From NCBI GenBank assembly GCA_938084845.1, contig CALKEB010000023.1:1-64000 (forward strand): DNA of 64,000 bases, read 5' to 3'. Positions 60,735 through 64,000 of the stretch are shown in pieces. The stretch comes from an uncultured Polaribacter sp. Lineage in GTDB: Bacteria > Bacteroidota > Bacteroidia > Flavobacteriales > Flavobacteriaceae. The position numbers and the translations under genes are program-made. Below the pieces are notes generated by a model. That model did no database searches, was not told the origin of the DNA, and saw only the letters and a list, made by a program, of their open reading frames with translations. The first letter of the stretch is position 1. Each line of letters opens with the position of its first letter.

Positions 60735-61103
60735 ATGATAAAAAAACAAGTAAGTACAGATGATTTAATCGCTGTAATTATTAAGGGAATTGATGATGTT
60801 AAAGGAGAAGACATTCAATTGCTAGATTTAAGAGATATAGAAAATACGGTCTGTGACTACTTTGTAATTTGCTCAGGTACTTCAAACACCCAAGTAAACG
60901 CTATTTCAGGTTCAGTTCAAAAAATTGTAAGTAAAGAGGTTAAAGATAAGCCATGGCATGTAGAAGGCCAGGGTAACTCTGAATGGGTTTTAATGGATTA
61001 TGTAAACGTAGTTGTACATATTTTTCAAAAGCATGTAAGAGATTATTACGATATAGAAAGCCTTTGGGGTGACGCAAAAATCACTGAAATTAACCCAGTT
61101 TAA
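60735..61103 (+). CDS. rsfS: Ribosome silencing factor RsfS
   Basis: A 122-residue RsfS/Iojap protein: ENTVCDYFVICSGTSNTQVNAI, KDKPWHVEGQGNSEWVLMDY and VVVHIFQKHVRDYYDIESLW. It binds L14 and blocks subunit joining in starvation. First gene of a unit with ftsH 18 bases downstream. Confidence 0.95.
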   Translation: MIKKQVSTDDLIAVIIKGIDDVKGEDIQLLDLRDIENTVCDYFVICSGTSNTQVNAISGSVQKIVSKEVKDKPWHVEGQGNSEWVLMDYVNVVVHIFQKHVRDYYDIESLWGDAKITEINPV

Positions 61104-61121
61104 TACTATTGATTTAAAAAA

Positions 61122-63098
61122 ATGAATAATTCAAATAAAGATAAAAAACCAAATATGCCTAAATTTAAATTCAGTTCTTACTGGATTTATGGAGGTGTTA
61201 TTTTAGCAATTTTTGCAATCCAGTTTTTTAGTAGTGGAGATTTAGCTTCAAAAAGTATTTCAAAGAATAAATTTGATGAAATTTTACTAGACAACGACAT
61301 TAAAGAAATTGTAGTTATAAATAGAGATGTAGCCCAGATTTATTTAACTAAAGATGCTTTAAAAAAGCAAAAACACAAAAAATTTACTTCATCTACTTTT
61401 TATAGACCAGGATCTCCTGTTTATGAATATAATTTTGGGGATCAAAGAACTTTTGAACAAAGTGTAACTGATGCAAAAGAAAAAAGAAAGCTCATTGTAG
61501 ATATTGACAATAGAGAGCAGACTAGTATTTTTGATGCGATTCTTGGAATTTTACCATTTATCATCTTAATAGCCATCTGGTTATTTTTTATGAAAAGAAT
61601 GTCAGGTGGAGGTGCAGGCTCTGGTGGTGGAGGTCAAATTTTTAGTATTGGTAAATCTAAAGCCAAGCTATTTGACAAAGACACTAAAGTAAAAACAACT
61701 TTTGAGAATGTAGCTGGTTTAGAAGGAGCTAAAGAAGAAGTTCAAGAAATTGTAGATTTCTTAAAAAGTCCAGAAAAATATACCTCTTTAGGAGGTAAAA
61801 TTCCTAAAGGAGCTTTATTAGTTGGTCCTCCAGGTACAGGAAAAACATTATTAGCAAAAGCAGTTGCTGGTGAAGCAGGTGTGCCATTTTTCTCTCTATC
61901 AGGTTCAGATTTTGTAGAGATGTTTGTTGGAGTTGGTGCTTCGAGAGTTCGTGATTTATTTAAACAAGCTCAGCAAAAATCTCCTTCAATTATTTTTATT
62001 GATGAAATTGATGCTATTGGAAGAGCACGTGGTAAAAACTCTATGACTGGAGGTAATGATGAACGTGAAAATACGTTAAACCAATTATTGACAGAAATGG
62101 ATGGTTTTGGCACAGATACTAACGTTATTGTAATTGCTGCAACGAACAGAGCAGACGTTTTAGATAAAGCGTTAATGCGTGCAGGACGTTTTGATAGACA
62201 AATTTATGTTGATTTACCAGATATCAGAGAAAGACAAGAAATTTTTGAAGTGCATATAAAGCCTTTAAAATTATCAGATGATGTAAATGTTGAGTTTCTT
62301 GCTCAGCAGACTCCTGGTTTTTCAGGTGCAGATATTGCAAACATGTGTAATGAAGCTGCTTTAATTGCTGCAAGGCAAGGAAAAAAAGCGATTCATCATC
62401 AAGATTTTTTAGATGCTGTAGATCGTATTGTCGGTGGTTTAGAAAAGAAAAAGAAACGTATTACTCCAAAAGAAAAGAAAGTAATTGCTTTTCATGAGGC
62501 TGGCCATGCTACCGTAAGTTGGATGTTAGAGCATGCAGCTCCATTGGTAAAAGTAACGATTGTTCCTAGAGGGCAATCTTTAGGAGCAGCCTGGTATTTG
62601 CCTGCAGAACGCTTAATAGTTCAAACAGAACAAATGTTAGATGAAATGTGTGCAACATTAGGAGGTAGAGCTGCAGAAAAGATTATTTTCAATAAAATAT
62701 CTACAGGAGCCTTAAGCGATTTAGAAAAAGTAACCAAACAAGCAAGAGCTATGGTTACCGTTTACGGTTTAAATGATGAGGTAGGAAATATTACCTACTA
62801 CGATTCCTCTGGAAATGATGCTTTTGTAAAGCCTTATAGTGAAGAAACTGGTAAAAAAATAGACAAAGAAATTTCTAAAATGATAGAGATTCAATACCAA
62901 AGAGCCATTGATCTATTGTCTAATAATAAAGAAAAACTAACGGTTCTTGCTGAATTACTTTTAGAAAAAGAAGTGATTTTTAAAGACGATCTTCAAAAAA
63001 TCTTTGGGAAAAGACCTTTTGAAGAATTAGATACAGAAGTAAATCAAGAAGAAGCAATTGAAGAATTACCAGCAGAAGGTAATGTCACAGAATCCTAA
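61122..63098 (+). CDS. ftsH: ATP-dependent zinc metalloprotease FtsH
   Basis: A 658-residue membrane AAA protease: two N-terminal spans (about 20-37 and 130-149) around a periplasmic domain, AAA module with Walker A GPPGTGKT (235-242) and Walker [13 protein letters not shown], and peptidase with His458-Glu459-xx-His462 (HEAGH). It degrades misfolded membrane proteins and some regulators. Glycine-rich loop ([10 protein letters not shown]) follows span two. Operon with rsfS, LUD gene and cdsA. Confidence 0.97.
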   Translation: MNNSNKDKKPNMPKFKFSSYWIYGGVILAIFAIQFFSSGDLASKSISKNKFDEILLDNDIKEIVVINRDVAQIYLTKDALKKQKHKKFTSSTFYRPGSPVYEYNFGDQRTFEQSVTDAKEKRKLIVDIDNREQTSIFDAILGILPFIILIAIWLFFMKRMSGGGAGSGGGGQIFSIGKSKAKLFDKDTKVKTTFENVAGLEGAKEEVQEIVDFLKSPEKYTSLGGKIPKGALLVGPPGTGKTLLAKAVAGEAGVPFFSLSGSDFVEMFVGVGASRVRDLFKQAQQKSPSIIFIDEIDAIGRARGKNSMTGGNDERENTLNQLLTEMDGFGTDTNVIVIAATNRADVLDKALMRAGRFDRQIYVDLPDIRERQEIFEVHIKPLKLSDDVNVEFLAQQTPGFSGADIANMCNEAALIAARQGKKAIHHQDFLDAVDRIVGGLEKKKKRITPKEKKVIAFHEAGHATVSWMLEHAAPLVKVTIVPRGQSLGAAWYLPAERLIVQTEQMLDEMCATLGGRAAEKIIFNKISTGALSDLEKVTKQARAMVTVYGLNDEVGNITYYDSSGNDAFVKPYSEETGKKIDKEISKMIEIQYQRAIDLLSNNKEKLTVLAELLLEKEVIFKDDLQKIFGKRPFEELDTEVNQEEAIEELPAEGNVTES

Positions 63099-63104
63099 AA
63101 GTTT

Positions 63105-63689
63105 ATGGATTTTTTAAAGAAACTTTTTAATATCCCTATTAAAGAGGATACACAAATAGAAGAGCAAGAGGTAAATCTTTCTCTCGATGACTTGTTTGTG
63201 CATAATTTTACAGGGAAAGAAGGTAAGTTTCTTTATTGTACGACCAAAAATGAATTAAAAACTAGCTTTGAAAAAATTTTTGACGAAAATAAATGGACTA
63301 CAGTTCAGCTTTTAGATCATAATTTGGAGAGTATTATTAATAAGGATTCTGTAAAAATTGCTCAAAAAAGTAATGCAGAAGCCCCTATATTTTCTAAATG
63401 TGAACATTTAGTAGCAGACAAAGGAGATATTTTATTTTCATCGAATCAACTTGGGAGTACAAAGTTAAAAGAATTTACAGATAATTTTATTGTATATGCT
63501 ACAACCAGTCAGTTAGTTAAAGACACTGGACAGGCACTTACAGGGATTAAAGCTAAATATGCAAATAACTTACCCACAAATATTTCTTCAATAAAAAATT
63601 ATAATATCAATAATACTGATGATAATTTTTTAAACTATGGCAACAATAACTCAAAAAACTTATATTTGCTGCTATTTGAAGATTTATAA
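63105..63689 (+). CDS. LUD-domain (LutC/YkgG-like) protein
   Basis: A 194-residue protein with LUD-family features: FCxxHNF-like FVHNFTGKEGKFLYC, HLVADKGDILFSSNQLGSTK and IVYATTSQLVKDT. LUD proteins such as LutC take part in lactate use, but partners (LutA, LutB) are absent here and this lone form beside ftsH is widespread in the class; role unknown. It starts six bases after ftsH, and cdsA starts one base after its stop. Confidence 0.75.
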   Translation: MDFLKKLFNIPIKEDTQIEEQEVNLSLDDLFVHNFTGKEGKFLYCTTKNELKTSFEKIFDENKWTTVQLLDHNLESIINKDSVKIAQKSNAEAPIFSKCEHLVADKGDILFSSNQLGSTKLKEFTDNFIVYATTSQLVKDTGQALTGIKAKYANNLPTNISSIKNYNINNTDDNFLNYGNNNSKNLYLLLFEDL

Positions 63690-63690
63690 T

Positions 63691-64000
63691 ATGCATAACC
63701 TTTTAAAAAGGAGTTTTTCTGGGATTATATACGTTATAATTTTTATTTCTGCCACTCTTTTTTCTAAAGAGTCTTACGTTGTATTAATTACCCTTTTTGG
63801 ATTCATATCTATTTGGGAATTTTCAAAAATGATTGCCATAAAAAATTACGCTTCTTATTTTATCTTTCCTGTTACACTTTTTTTAATATTACAAAGACAG
63901 TATAGTTTTGCAACTTTAGGACTTTTAGGGATAACCGTATTTTCATCTTTATTATTGGGATTTCAACTAATTTTTAAAAAGGACATTCCTTATGAAGATC
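63691..64000 (+). CDS. cdsA: Phosphatidate cytidylyltransferase (3' end missing)
   Basis: The first 103 codons of a membrane protein that begins MHNLLKRSFSGIIYVIIF, with several hydrophobic spans, cut by the window end. The N-terminal pattern and the position behind rsfS-ftsH-LUD are usual for CdsA, which makes CDP-diacylglycerol from phosphatidate and CTP. The diagnostic C-terminal signature lies outside the window, so the call rests on the N-terminus and order. Confidence 0.75.
   Translation, partial: MHNLLKRSFSGIIYVIIFISATLFSKESYVVLITLFGFISIWEFSKMIAIKNYASYFIFPVTLFLILQRQYSFATLGLLGITVFSSLLLGFQLIFKKDIPYED

Overview
The window is a gene-dense chromosomal segment of low GC content from a marine member of the Flavobacteriia (phylum Bacteroidetes). 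Three things point there. The promoters match the Bacteroidetes form (TAnnTTTG, usually TAnnTTTGC, sometimes with TTG or TTTG about 18-23 bases upstream). Many products are family types typical of this class: a SerB-SerA fusion, PafA phosphatase, DUF2853, DUF6428, plant-type glutaminyl cyclotransferase and cysteine-free L31. It also carries a proteorhodopsin with its retinal-forming enzyme Blh. A Polaribacter-like organism is my best guess, from memory of gene content only. I see no insertion sequence, prophage, CRISPR array or integron, and no gene-free gap reaches 300 bases.

Layout. 1-6144: end of the ribosomal protein supercluster (rpsE partial, rpmD, rplO, secY, infA, rpmJ, rpsM, rpsK, rpsD, rpoA, rplQ), closed by a strong terminator; the spacers from rpmJ to rplQ each hold an inverted repeat. 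6241-13148: carA, eno, gltA (each followed by a terminator or spacer), a pair of guanidino-group-modifying enzymes (DDAH-like and CtlX-like) and a PrsW-type protease. 13162-24408: pafA phosphatase, an MlaE/MlaF lipid transporter pair, tRNA-Lys, CIA30 and DUF389 proteins, SprT-like, SDR, a secreted amidohydrolase, a beta-helix lipoprotein, glutaminyl cyclotransferase and rpmE. 24503-32392: methyltransferase, gcvP, a UbiA-like membrane protein, the serB-serA fusion and an NlpC/P60 lipoprotein.

32499-37716 is a kynurenine pathway operon (kynU, kmo, haaO, a metallophosphoesterase, ACMSD-like). 37730-43744 holds small secreted proteins, dnaK, DUF2853 and sdaA. 43803-45503 is the light-harvesting pair: proteorhodopsin and blh, transcribed divergently from interlocked promoters. 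46444-50096 is a five-gene envelope cluster (ECF sigma factor, putative anti-sigma with a duplicated N-terminus, a repeat-built lipoprotein, an LTxxQ protein, an outer-membrane barrel) with three copies of one ECF-type promoter. 50149-51578 is an arsR/arsC/DUF6428 module without a visible exporter. 51632-64000 is mostly housekeeping: rluD, PASTA protein, ddl, coaD, M14 peptidase, SulP transporter, NUDIX/pyrE, SRPBCC, birA, rsfS, ftsH, LUD protein and the start of cdsA.

Functional links: serine is made by the SerB-SerA fusion and consumed by sdaA and, through glycine, gcvP. Tryptophan breakdown products are processed by kynU-kmo-haaO-ACMSD. Proteorhodopsin needs retinal, supplied by Blh from beta-carotene whose synthesis genes are outside the window. 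The best candidate for an undescribed system is the sigma-controlled cluster at 46393-50096.
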